In this document: positions 17,521-25,771 of the stretch, one piece after another | Layout of the letters: every line of letters starts with the position of its first letter | Position numbering within the stretch: the stretch's first letter is position 1 | NCBI GenBank assembly: GCA_015075165.1 | Contig: JABTUY010000008.1 | Location: 1-64,000 of the forward strand | Length of the DNA stretch: 64,000 nt | Source of the DNA: Ideonella sp. | Lineage (GTDB): Bacteria; Pseudomonadota; Gammaproteobacteria; Burkholderiales; Burkholderiaceae_C | Direction: 5' to 3' | Translations under genes and position numbers: made by a program | The notes under the pieces: model-generated | Database searches by the model: none | Told to the model about the DNA's origin: nothing | What the model saw: only the letters and a program-made list of their open reading frames with translations

Positions 17521-18251
17521 TGCGCGCGCTGGTGGCCGTGCTGGTCGCGGCCAACCTGTTGGTGCTGGCGTGGTCGCTCGACTGGCTGCCGGGCTTCGCC
17601 CCGGCGCGCGAGCGCGAGCCCGAGCGCCTGCAGCGCCAGAGCCACCCCGAAGCCGTGCAACTGATCACCCCCACCGCGGCCAGCGCGGCGTTGCAGGCTG
17701 CGGCCGCGCAGCGCGACCAGCCGCCGGCGGTGGCCGCGGCCGCCGCCAGCGTCGCCGCCACCGCGGCGACCGACCCCTCGATCACCGTATGCCTCGAGGC
17801 CGGGCCGTTCGCGGCCGGCGAAGTGGCCGCTGCCGAGCGCGGTCTGCGTGAGCTGAACCTGCCGGGCCTGCAATGGACGCAGCAGCGCTCCGAGCGCGGC
17901 GGTCTGTACATCGTCTACCAAGGCCGCTTCGCCGACAACGCGGCGCTGAACCGGCAACGCGAGGCGCTGCGCAAGCAGAACATCGTGGCCGAGGAGCTGC
18001 GCAACTCGCCCGACCTGCAGCCGGGCCTGTCGTTCGGCCGCTATGAGACGCGCGCCGCCGCCGACGCCGCGCTGGCTCAACTGGCGGCGCAGAACGTCAA
18101 GCCGGCACGCGTGGTGACGATCAACATCCCGGTCGTCGTCACGCTGCTGCGCGTGGAGCGCGCCGACGGCCCGCAGGCCGGCCGCTTGACGCAACTGAAC
18201 CTGCCGCCCACCGGCGCCGGCTTCAGGCCCTGCGCGGCGCCGGCGTCCTGA
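17520..18251 (+). CDS. SPOR-domain membrane-anchored protein
   Basis: The 243-residue protein has an N-terminal membrane anchor (about 3-18), an Ala-rich linker and a SPOR-like repeat region (about 85-215). In that region CLEAGPFAAGE, GLYIVYQGRFADN and GLSFGRYETRAAADAAL mark the peptidoglycan-binding fold. SPOR domains bind denuded septal glycan, so a role in cell-wall processing at division is likely. The gene overlaps birA at its start, and its last 29 bases overlap the 3' end of the convergent subtilase gene. Confidence 0.78.
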   Translation: MRALVAVLVAANLLVLAWSLDWLPGFAPAREREPERLQRQSHPEAVQLITPTAASAALQAAAAQRDQPPAVAAAAASVAATAATDPSITVCLEAGPFAAGEVAAAERGLRELNLPGLQWTQQRSERGGLYIVYQGRFADNAALNRQREALRKQNIVAEELRNSPDLQPGLSFGRYETRAAADAALAQLAAQNVKPARVVTINIPVVVTLLRVERADGPQAGRLTQLNLPPTGAGFRPCAAPAS

Positions 18252-20313
18252 CGCGCTGCGGCGCGATCTTGTTCGGCCGCGGCCCGAGCGGCAGCAGCGC
18301 CAGCGCCAGCAGCGCGAGCCACGGCCACGACAGCGCGCCGCCGCCACCCGATCCTGGATTGATCGTGCCGCCGTTCGGATTGGCCGGCGCAATGGCAACG
18401 GTGACGGTGAGGCGCTTGGTCGTGACCACGTTGTTGCTGTCGGTCAGCTCCAGTTGCACCGTGAAGCGACCCTCACCGCTGGTGTTGACGGTGGCGGTCG
18501 ACCCGACGACCGGCGCGACGCCGGCCAGCGACGCGATGCCGCCGGGGTCGGTGAGAGTCCACTTGTAGCCGGTGTTCGCGATCGTGCGGCCGGCCGCCGG
18601 CACCGAGGTCGAGCCGTCGAGCGTGATCGCGACGTTCGGCGCCGGAGCTGCGGGCGTGGCGAAGATCAGCGGCTGCGTCGCTGCCGGTGCGATGACGGCG
18701 TTCACCGCCGCACGGGTGTCGAGCATGCCGGCGCCGCAGGTATCGGTGGTGCAGTAGCACTCGTCCTGCACGTTGGTGGTCGGTGGCTGGCACTGCGGCA
18801 CCGCGCTACCGGACGGGCGCACCGGGAACGCGGCGACACTCGCCAGCAGGATCGATCGCACGTTGTCCGGCGTGAGCGACGGGTTGACCGACAGCATCAG
18901 CGCGGCCGTACCGGCCACCAGCGGCGCCGAGAAGCTCGTGCCCACCGACGGGTTGTTGGCGTCGCTGTATGTATTGCTGCCCGGCCCCGTGGTACCGGTG
19001 TTGCTCGCGGTCAGGATCGGAAACAGGCAAGCACCGCTCAAGGTGACGCAGTTGCCGCCCGGCGCCGAGATCGCGATCTGCGGCCCGACGTCGGAAAAGC
19101 CCACCTTGGTGCCGGTGTGTCGCAGGCCGCCGACCGCGATCGCGCCGGGGCAGTTGGCCGGTTGGCCTACCGCAAGACCCCGGTCGTTTCCGGCCGAGAC
19201 GACCACGCTCGCACCCGCCCCGCGGACAGCCGCAACCGCCGCCTGATACAGCGGACTGCAGGTGGCCGTGGCCGAGCCCAGGCTCATGCTCAGCACCTGG
19301 GCCGGGAACGGGTTGTCGGGCGCGGTGCCGAGCGTCGAAGGCGAAGCCGGAATCACGACACCCGCGGCCCAGTACATGCCGGCGATCACGTCGGACACGA
19401 AGCCGCCGCACTTGCCGAGCACCCGCACCGGCACGATGCGCACGTTGCGGCCGACGCTGGCCATGCCCACTGCATTGTTCGTCGACGCACCGATCAGCGC
19501 CGCGGTCTGCGTGCCGTGCCAACTGCTGTCGCCGACCTCGCAGTCGCCGAGGGGGCCATTGGTGTTGTCGCTTTCCGCCTGTGTCACCCAGTCGCCGGGG
19601 TCCGACGGATCGGCGTCACGGCCGTTGCCGTCGTTGGCCGACGTGAACGAGCCATCGCCGTCGGCCGAGACGAAGTCGTAGCCGGGCAGCAGCTTGCCGG
19701 CGAAATCGGGATGCTTGCCGGCGAAATCGGGATGATCGAGCCGCACACCGGTGTCGAGCACGGCGACCACGATGGCCGGCGAGCCCTGGGTCTTGTCCCA
19801 CGCCGCTTCGGCATTGATCGCCGACACCGTCGTGCCCGACGCGGTCGGGCCGTTGGTGCGCAGGTACCACTGACCGACGGCCGGCGTTGAGGCCGACAGC
19901 CCGTTCGGATACAGCGGATCGTTCGGCGCCGCCGCGATCTTCACGCGCTGGTCGACCTCGGCGTACTCGACATCCGGGTCGAGCTGCAAGCGCTGCACCA
20001 GCTGCGCCGAGCTGATGCCCTTGGCGAACAGCACCTGCGTGCGCGGCGCGATCGCGTAGCCGTCGGTCAGCGCGATGCCGGTGCGCTGCGCCAGCCGCGC
20101 CGCGTGCTGCACCGGTGCGCGATCGGCGCTGCGCGCGACGAGCGCGCTCTCGCGCGCGAGCGCGCCATCGGCCTTGTACTTGACGATCACGCGCGCGAAG
20201 GTCGGTGCGGGCGCAGCGGTGGCGCCGATCGACGCGCCGGGCGCCACCGCCAGTGCGGGCAGCGCGAGCGCCGCGATCGACCACAAGGTCCTGCCCGGCC
20301 GGTGGAGCTTCAT
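18223..20313 (-). CDS. Secreted S8 subtilase with I9-type propeptide and GlyGly-CTERM-like tail
   Basis: The 696-residue precursor has a signal peptide (1 to about 30) and an inhibitor-I9-like propeptide (about 39-126). The subtilisin domain carries the full triad: Asp187 (VAVLDTGV), His266 (SSWHGTQTA) and Ser460 (GTSFSAP). An Ig/PKD-like segment (about 560-645) follows. The C-terminus reads PGSGGGGALSWPWLALLALALLPLG with basic residues after it, i.e. Gly-rich stretch, hydrophobic helix and basic end, as in GlyGly-CTERM proteins cut by rhombosortase. A rhombosortase gene lies at 42.2 kb. A 21-bp tandem duplication doubles HPDFAGK just after the catalytic Asp. Confidence 0.92.
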   Translation of the reverse strand: MKLHRPGRTLWSIAALALPALAVAPGASIGATAAPAPTFARVIVKYKADGALARESALVARSADRAPVQHAARLAQRTGIALTDGYAIAPRTQVLFAKGISSAQLVQRLQLDPDVEYAEVDQRVKIAAAPNDPLYPNGLSASTPAVGQWYLRTNGPTASGTTVSAINAEAAWDKTQGSPAIVVAVLDTGVRLDHPDFAGKHPDFAGKLLPGYDFVSADGDGSFTSANDGNGRDADPSDPGDWVTQAESDNTNGPLGDCEVGDSSWHGTQTAALIGASTNNAVGMASVGRNVRIVPVRVLGKCGGFVSDVIAGMYWAAGVVIPASPSTLGTAPDNPFPAQVLSMSLGSATATCSPLYQAAVAAVRGAGASVVVSAGNDRGLAVGQPANCPGAIAVGGLRHTGTKVGFSDVGPQIAISAPGGNCVTLSGACLFPILTASNTGTTGPGSNTYSDANNPSVGTSFSAPLVAGTAALMLSVNPSLTPDNVRSILLASVAAFPVRPSGSAVPQCQPPTTNVQDECYCTTDTCGAGMLDTRAAVNAVIAPAATQPLIFATPAAPAPNVAITLDGSTSVPAAGRTIANTGYKWTLTDPGGIASLAGVAPVVGSTATVNTSGEGRFTVQLELTDSNNVVTTKRLTVTVAIAPANPNGGTINPGSGGGGALSWPWLALLALALLPLGPRPNKIAPQRVRTPAPRRA
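19693..19734. repeat. Perfect 21-bp tandem duplication inside the subtilase gene
   Basis: Two adjacent identical 21-mers keep the frame and duplicate HPDFAGK immediately after the catalytic Asp motif. Their identity suggests a recent slippage event. Confidence 0.9.
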
Positions 20314-20376
20314 GAAGATCTCGGTTTCTCGTGTTGGGGTTCGGTGACGGCGCAACGCGCGCGCATTCTCAGCGTC

Positions 20377-20739
20377 TCAGCGCGAGCTCTCGCGCGACGG
20401 CTTGGCCGGGATGCGTTCGCGCACCGCCTCGGCCGCGAGCGCGAACGAACGGTCGGCCGCGATGCGCGCGATCGCCGCCTGGCACGCCGCAGCATCGCTG
20501 CCGCACAGCAGCTCGATGCGGTAGCTGCTCGGCGTGAGCTGCTCGGCCTCGCGCACCGGCACGCCGGCCAGGCGCTGCACGTGGTCGGCCACCGGCGCCA
20601 CCGCGGGCCACTCGCGCGTGGTGGTAACGATCACGCGTGTGCCGGGCTCGGCCGGCGTGCGCTGGGGGTCGGCGCCGGCGCAGGCCAGCAGCGGCAGCGC
20701 GCCGGCCAGGACCAGCGGACGCCAGGGCAGCTTGTGCAT
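20377..20739 (-). CDS. Lipoprotein resembling a free subtilase propeptide/inhibitor
   Basis: The 120-residue protein has a lipobox (LPLLAC, Cys20), so it is a lipoprotein. Residues 35-110 mimic the layout of the propeptide of the subtilase encoded 63 bases downstream. Both begin RVIV. Both then have a helix (HVQRLAGVPV here, HAARLAQRTGI there), a strand (SYRIELLC versus TQVLFAKG) and a helix plus late strand ending RERI versus DQRVKI. Free I9-type inhibitors are known for other subtilases. I infer a periplasmic or membrane-tethered chaperone or inhibitor for the neighbour. Alternatively it is simply an uncharacterised lipoprotein. Confidence 0.65.
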   Translation of the reverse strand: MHKLPWRPLVLAGALPLLACAGADPQRTPAEPGTRVIVTTTREWPAVAPVADHVQRLAGVPVREAEQLTPSSYRIELLCGSDAAACQAAIARIAADRSFALAAEAVRERIPAKPSRESSR

Positions 20740-20878
20740 CGCGTTAGCGTATCGGATGCCGCGGTGCGGGGGGTTCACAGTGGTGTCGCCCGGTAAGGCG
20801 TGCGCCATCCGTCGCGCCCGCGGCCGATGCACAAGGAGCCGCTCGCGCGGCTCCTGGCGACGCCGGTCGACGGCGCGA

Positions 20879-21895
20879 TCACTTCGCGCCCATCAATGCC
20901 ACGGTGGTGTCGATCATGCGGTTGCTGAAGCCCCACTCGTTGTCGTACCAGGCCAGCACCTTCACCAGGTTGCCGTTGGTGACGCGGGTCTGCGGCGCGT
21001 CGAAGATCGAGCTGTGGTTGTCGTGGTTGAAGTCGCTCGACACCAGCGGCTCGGTGTTGTAGCCGACGATGCCCTTCAGCGCACCCTGCGCGGCCTGCTG
21101 CACGAAGCCGTTGACCTCGTCGCGGGTGGTGTTGCGTGCGGCGACGAACGTGAGGTCGACCACCGAGACGTTGATCGTCGGCACGCGCACCGAGAAGCCG
21201 TCGAGCTTGCCGTTGAGCTCGGGCAGCACCAGGCCTACCGCGGCGGCGGCGCCGGTCTTGGTGGGGATCATGTTCAGCGCGGCGGCGCGCGCACGGTGCA
21301 GATCCTTGTGGAAGACGTCGGTCAGCACCTGGTCGTTGGTGTAGCTGTGGATCGTGGTCATCAGGCCGCTGACGATGCCCAGCTTGTCGTGCAGCGCCTT
21401 GGCCACCGGGGCCAGGCAGTTGGTGGTGCAGCTGGCGTTGGAGATCACCGTGTGTGCGGCCTTCAGCACGCCGTGGTTGACGCCGTAGACCACCGTGGCG
21501 TCGACATCCTTCTCGCCCGGCGCGCTGATGATCACCTTCTTGGCGCCGGCGTCGAGGTGCGCCTGCGCCTTGGCCTTGCTGGTGAACAGGCCCGTGCACT
21601 CGAGCACCACGTCGACGCCGAGCGCCTGCCACGGCAGCTCGGCCGGGTTGCGCAGCGCCAGCACCTTGATGCGGTCGCCGTTGACGACCAGGCTGTCGCC
21701 GTCGGCCGCCACCGTGCCGGGGAAGCGCCCGTGCGCGGTGTCGTACTTGGTCAGGTGCACGTTGGTGGCGACGTCGCCGAGGTCGTTGATCGCGACGACC
21801 TGCAGATCCTTGCCGTTGCGGCCCGATTCGTACAGCGCACGCAGGATGTTGCGGCCGATGCGGCCGTAGCCGTTGATCGCGACTTTGATGGTCAT
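20879..21895 (-). CDS. gap: Glyceraldehyde-3-phosphate dehydrogenase
   Basis: The enzyme oxidises glyceraldehyde-3-phosphate to 1,3-bisphosphoglycerate with NAD+ and phosphate. NAD-binding INGYGRIGR opens the protein, the catalytic Cys lies in [15 protein letters not shown], and the C-terminus holds [12 protein letters not shown]. It is 338 residues long. The start ATG of MTIKVAING follows GGAG; the open frame extends upstream without a better start. It follows tkt on the same strand by about 120 bases, so glycolytic and pentose-phosphate genes are probably co-transcribed. Confidence 0.97.
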   Translation of the reverse strand: MTIKVAINGYGRIGRNILRALYESGRNGKDLQVVAINDLGDVATNVHLTKYDTAHGRFPGTVAADGDSLVVNGDRIKVLALRNPAELPWQALGVDVVLECTGLFTSKAKAQAHLDAGAKKVIISAPGEKDVDATVVYGVNHGVLKAAHTVISNASCTTNCLAPVAKALHDKLGIVSGLMTTIHSYTNDQVLTDVFHKDLHRARAAALNMIPTKTGAAAAVGLVLPELNGKLDGFSVRVPTINVSVVDLTFVAARNTTRDEVNGFVQQAAQGALKGIVGYNTEPLVSSDFNHDNHSSIFDAPQTRVTNGNLVKVLAWYDNEWGFSNRMIDTTVALMGAK

Positions 21896-22018
21896 CGAAG
21901 AATCTCCGTGAGTGTCAGATGAATCGGTTGCCAAGAGCCGCCGCGGATCCGGCTTTGCCGGGCCGCAGGCGGCGCCCTTCGTAGAGGCGGACGGCCGCCA
22001 GGCCGCATCGGGGGTGGT

Positions 22019-24058
22019 TCATATCACCGAGCGCACGGTGTCGGCCACGTTGGCGGCGGTGAAGCCGAAGTGCTCGAACAGCTGCGACCCGGGCGCGCTC
22101 TCGCCGAAGCGGTCGAGGCCGATCACCGCGGCGCAGCCGTACTTCCACCAGCCGTCGGTGACGCCGGCCTCCACCGCGATGCGCGGCACGCCCTCGGGCA
22201 GCACCTGCGACTTGTAGGCGACGCCCTGGCGGTCGAACACCGTGGTCGACGGCATCGACACCACGCGCACCGCGATGCCATCCTTCGCCAGCGCGGCCTG
22301 CGCGTGCAACGCCAGCTGCACCTCGGAGCCGGTGGCGATGATCACCGCCTGCGGCTTGCGCGCCAGGCCGACCTCGGCCGGGTCGGCCAGCACATAGGCG
22401 CCGCGCGCGATCGCATCGAGCTTGGGCTTCGGCGCATACGGCAGGTTCTGCCGCGACAGCAGCAGCGCGCTCGGCCGCTGGCGCGACGCGATGGCGCACT
22501 GCCAGGCCACCAGCGTCTCGGCGGTGTCGGCCGGGCGCCAGACGTCGAGCCCCGGGATCAGGCGCAGCGACGCCGCGTGCTCCACGCTCTGGTGCGTGGG
22601 GCCGTCCTCGCCGAGGCCGATCGAGTCGTGCGTGAAGACGTGGATCACGCGCCGGCGCATCAGCGCGGCCATGCGCACGGCGTTGCGGCTGTAGTCGCTG
22701 AAGGTGAGGAAGGTGCCGCCGTACGGAATGAAGCCGCCGTGCAGCGCGATGCCGTTCATCACCGCGGCCATGCCGAACTCGCGCACGCCGTAGTTGATGT
22801 GGCGGCCCGGCTGGCCGTCGTCACCGAGCTTCGGTGTGCCGTCGGCGCCGAAGCGCAGCGCCGGCGTGCTCGACGTGTTGGTGAGGTTCGAGCCGGTGAG
22901 GTCGGCCGAGCCGCCGAGCAGCTCGGGCAGCAACTGCGTCAGCGTCTCGAGCGCGAGCTGGCCCGCCTTGCGCGTGGCCACCGTCTCGGCCTTGGCATGC
23001 ACCGCCTGCAGCGCCTGCGCCAATGCCGCGTCGAAGCCGGCCGGCAGCTCGCCGTGCATGCGGCGCTCGAACTCGGCGGCGAGCTCGGGGTGCGCGGCGC
23101 GGTAGGCGGCCAAGCGCTCATGCCAGCGCTGCTGCGCGGCGGCGCCTTCGCGGCGCGCGTCCCACATGGCCATGATGGCGGCCGGAATCTCGAACGGCGG
23201 CGCGGTCCAGCCGAGCGCGGCGCGCGTGGCGGCGACCTCGGCCGCGCCCAGCGCCTCGCCGTGCGCCTTGGCGGTGCCGCCGCGCGTCGGCGCGCCGCGG
23301 CCGATGGTGGTGCGGCAGATGATCAGCGTCGGCTGCGTCGCCGAATCGGCGGCCTGCGCGAGCGCACGGTCGACCGCGGGCACGTCGTGGCCGTCGACCG
23401 GGCCGAGCACGCGCCAGCCATAGGCAGCGAAGCGCTGGCGCACGTCGTCGGCGTACCACGGCGCCACCTGGCCGTCGATCGAGATGCCGTTGTCGTCGTA
23501 CAGCGCCACCAGCTTGTTGAGCTTCCACACGCCGGCCAGCGCGCAGGCCTCGTGGCTGATGCCTTCCATCAGGCAGCCGTCGCCGACGATCACGTAGGTG
23601 CGGTGGTCGACCACCGCGTGCCCGGGGCGGTTGAAGCGCGCTGCGAGCAGCTTCTCGGCCAGCGCCATGCCCACTGCGTTGGCCAGCCCCTGGCCGAGCG
23701 GGCCGGTGGTGGTTTCGACGCCCGGTGTCACGTCGACCTCGGGGTGGCCCGGGGTCTTGCTGTGCAGCTGGCGGAAGCGCCGCAGCTCGTCGATCGGCAG
23801 CGCGTAGCCGCTCAGGTGCAGCAGCGCGTACAGCAGCATCGACGCATGGCCGTTGCTGAGCACGAAGCGGTCGCGGTCGGCCCAGTGCGGGTCGGCCGGG
23901 TTGTGCTTGAGGTGACGGCCCCACAGCGCCACCGCCACCTCGGCCAGCCCCATCGGGGCGCCCGGGTGGCCGGAATTCGCCTGCTGCACGGCGTCCATCG
24001 CCAGCGCACGGATGGCATTGGCCATCGGGGAGGTGTCTTCGGGGCGGATGCTGGGCAT
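22019..24058 (-). CDS. tkt: Transketolase
   Basis: Transketolase moves two-carbon units between sugar phosphates with thiamine diphosphate. The 679 residues match the family. Visible blocks are HPGAPMGLAE, GPLGQGLANAVGMA, the ThDP motif GDGCLMEGISHEA...YDDNGISIDG, and the pyrimidine-domain segment THDSIGLGEDGPTHQ. It lies just upstream of gap on the same strand. Confidence 0.97.
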   Translation of the reverse strand: MPSIRPEDTSPMANAIRALAMDAVQQANSGHPGAPMGLAEVAVALWGRHLKHNPADPHWADRDRFVLSNGHASMLLYALLHLSGYALPIDELRRFRQLHSKTPGHPEVDVTPGVETTTGPLGQGLANAVGMALAEKLLAARFNRPGHAVVDHRTYVIVGDGCLMEGISHEACALAGVWKLNKLVALYDDNGISIDGQVAPWYADDVRQRFAAYGWRVLGPVDGHDVPAVDRALAQAADSATQPTLIICRTTIGRGAPTRGGTAKAHGEALGAAEVAATRAALGWTAPPFEIPAAIMAMWDARREGAAAQQRWHERLAAYRAAHPELAAEFERRMHGELPAGFDAALAQALQAVHAKAETVATRKAGQLALETLTQLLPELLGGSADLTGSNLTNTSSTPALRFGADGTPKLGDDGQPGRHINYGVREFGMAAVMNGIALHGGFIPYGGTFLTFSDYSRNAVRMAALMRRRVIHVFTHDSIGLGEDGPTHQSVEHAASLRLIPGLDVWRPADTAETLVAWQCAIASRQRPSALLLSRQNLPYAPKPKLDAIARGAYVLADPAEVGLARKPQAVIIATGSEVQLALHAQAALAKDGIAVRVVSMPSTTVFDRQGVAYKSQVLPEGVPRIAVEAGVTDGWWKYGCAAVIGLDRFGESAPGSQLFEHFGFTAANVADTVRSVI

Positions 24059-24314
24059 GGAGCGGCGCCTGGGTCACACGGCGCTGTCGAATGGCGCACG
24101 GCTGGGTCCGGATTCTAGCGAGGGCCCTTCGCAGGGGCAGCCGCCGAAGCGGGTGTCGCGCGGGCGCGCCGCCCGATACCGGCCGATCGCACGCACCGCT
24201 CGAGACGACGGTCAAGCCGTGCGCGCGCGAATTGATGCGGACCAAGCCGCGCACCGCCTGACGTGCCACGCTGCGCGACGAAGGGCCATCGTCGGCCTGC
24301 CCGCGGAGGCCAGC

Positions 24315-24890
24315 ATGCAGCACACCGCACTGACCGTGATGAACGACGAGCACCAGGCGATCGCCGCGATGCTGCGCTCGCTGTCGATGTTGATCGCGCA
24401 GGCGCGCGAAAGCCACCGTACACCGGATTTCGCGCTGCTGCGGGCAATGCTGTTCTACCTCGACGAGTTCCCGGAGCGGCTGCACCACCCGAAGGAGACG
24501 CAGTTGCTGTTCCCCCGCGTGCGCGCGCGTTGCCCCGAACTGGGCGCGCTGATCGATCGGCTCGATGCCGACCATACGCGCGGCGAGGCAGCCATTCGCG
24601 GGCTCGAGCACGCGTTGACCGCGTTCGAGATTCTCGGCGAGTCGCGACGCGACGCGTTCGAGCACGCGGTGCAGCGCTACAGCGGCGCGTACCTGCACCA
24701 CATGGCGGTGGAAGAGACGCAGCTGTTGCCGGCCGCGCGCGAGCACCTGTCGGCCGCCGAATGGGTCGAGCTCGACGCAGCCTTCGCGACCCACCGCGAC
24801 CCGATGGCCGGCCACCCCGCGCCTGACGAGTACCGCGCGCTGTTCAGCCGCATTCTGTCGATGGCCCCGGCCCCGATCGGATTGGGGTGA
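24315..24890 (+). CDS. Hemerythrin-like (HHE) domain protein
   Basis: The 191-residue helical protein carries metal-ligand His and Glu residues spaced as in HHE domains: HQAI (about 14), RLHHPKETQLLFP (about 58), DHTRGE (about 88) and YLHHMAVEETQLLP (about 130). It should bind a di-iron centre and sense or store oxygen or NO, or repair iron sites. The ATG has GGAGG six bases upstream. The stop is GTGA, and the overlapping GTG opens a frame running through the following repeats into the murU-like gene. Confidence 0.85.
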   Translation: MQHTALTVMNDEHQAIAAMLRSLSMLIAQARESHRTPDFALLRAMLFYLDEFPERLHHPKETQLLFPRVRARCPELGALIDRLDADHTRGEAAIRGLEHALTAFEILGESRRDAFEHAVQRYSGAYLHHMAVEETQLLPAAREHLSAAEWVELDAAFATHRDPMAGHPAPDEYRALFSRILSMAPAPIGLG

Positions 24891-24900
24891 GGCGGGACGG

Positions 24901-24924
24901 GCAAGGCCGCCTGCGCGGCCTTGC
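24901..24924. terminator. Strong hairpin after the hemerythrin gene (no U-tract)
   Basis: GCAAGGCCGC, loop CTGC and GCGGCCTTGC form a perfect 10-bp stem 10 bases after the hemerythrin stop. No T-run follows on either strand, so it is a possible processing or factor-dependent stop rather than a classical intrinsic terminator. Confidence 0.4.
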
Positions 24925-24937
24925 TCGCCCGCCGAAC

Positions 24938-25020
24938 CGCCGGCGCCTGCAGGCGCCGGCGTGGGGTGCGGTGGCAGTCCACAAACTGCAGGCGCCGGCG
25001 TGGGGTGCGGTGGCAGTCCA
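24938..25020. repeat. 24-nt palindrome and duplicated 35-bp unit
   Basis: A perfect 24-nt palindrome (24938-24961, centred on TGCA) overlaps the first of two identical 35-bp units at 24947-24981 and 24986-25020. The unit translates as LQAPAWGAVAVH in the frame of the downstream murU-like gene, and that frame stays open from a GTG at 24887. It looks like a dispersed genomic repeat. A third, degraded trace (CCTGCGGGCGTCGGCG) follows at 25025-25040. Confidence 0.85.
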
Positions 25021-25045
25021 TCCGCCTGCGGGCGTCGGCGCCCCC

Positions 25046-25051
25046 TACACT
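25046..25051 (+). promoter_or_regulatory. Possible -10 box of the murU-like gene
   Basis: TACACT ends nine bases before the ATG at 25061, so a transcript from here would be leaderless or nearly so. No -35 match is visible. Confidence 0.35.
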
Positions 25052-25060
25052 GCGCCCCCA

Positions 25061-25771
25061 ATGCCGCCCGCCCCGCTTCGCGCGCTGATCCTCGCCGCCG
25101 GCCGCGGCGAGCGCATGCGGCCGCTGACCGACCACACGCCCAAGCCGCTGCTGGTCGTGCGCGGCAAGCCGTTGATCGAGTGGCACCTGCTGGCGCTGGC
25201 CGCGGCCGGCGTGCGCGACGTGGTGATCAACACCGCGTGGCTGGAGGAGCAGTTCCCCGCCGCGCTCGGCGACGGCGCGCGCTTCGGGCTGCGCATCGCC
25301 TACTCGATGGAAGGGCGCGACCACGGCGGCGCGCTCGAGACCGCCGGCGGCATCGCCAAGGCGCTGCCGCTGCTGGCGCCGAGCGGCGCCGACGAGGCCT
25401 TCTGGGTGGTCTCGGGCGACGTCTTCCTGCCCGGCTTCGCGTTCGATGCCGGCGTGGCGCAGCGTTTCGCGGCCGGCACGTCGTGGGCGCAGCTGTGGCT
25501 GGTGCCGAACGCGCCGCACCACCCCGAGGGCGACTTCGGCATCGACGCGCAGGGCTTCGCGGTGGCCGCGGCGCCGCGGCGCACCTGGTGCAGCGTGGGC
25601 CTGTTCCGCGCCGCGATGTTCGCCGGCGTGCCGGCGGGCCGACGCCTATCGCTGCGTCCGCTGTTCGAAGCCGGCATCGCGCAGCGCCGCATCGCCGCGC
25701 TGCCGTGGGACGGCGGCTGGATCGACGTCGGCACGCCCGAGCGGCTGCAGGCAGTCAACGCCGCGGCGTGA
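25061..25771 (+). CDS. murU: Nucleotidyltransferase, probable N-acetylmuramate-1-phosphate uridylyltransferase
   Basis: The 236-residue NTP-transferase starts ALILAAGRGERMRPLTDHTPKPLL, carrying the nucleotide-binding GxGxRMxPLT and PKPL motifs. It has the Mg-binding WVVSGDVF and ends with GGWIDVGTPERLQAVN, as in MurU-type sugar-1-phosphate uridylyltransferases of the cell-wall recycling bypass. No amgK is adjacent; in many proteobacteria amgK and murU are paired, so the substrate call is tentative. Its last 17 bases overlap the convergent FAD oxidase gene. A GTG at 24887 would add 58 residues across the repeats. Confidence 0.75.
   Translation: MPPAPLRALILAAGRGERMRPLTDHTPKPLLVVRGKPLIEWHLLALAAAGVRDVVINTAWLEEQFPAALGDGARFGLRIAYSMEGRDHGGALETAGGIAKALPLLAPSGADEAFWVVSGDVFLPGFAFDAGVAQRFAAGTSWAQLWLVPNAPHHPEGDFGIDAQGFAVAAAPRRTWCSVGLFRAAMFAGVPAGRRLSLRPLFEAGIAQRRIAALPWDGGWIDVGTPERLQAVNAAA

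Noticed and set aside
22070-24118. 682-codon plus-strand frame over tkt
   Set aside because: Shadow of the transketolase coding frame without motifs.
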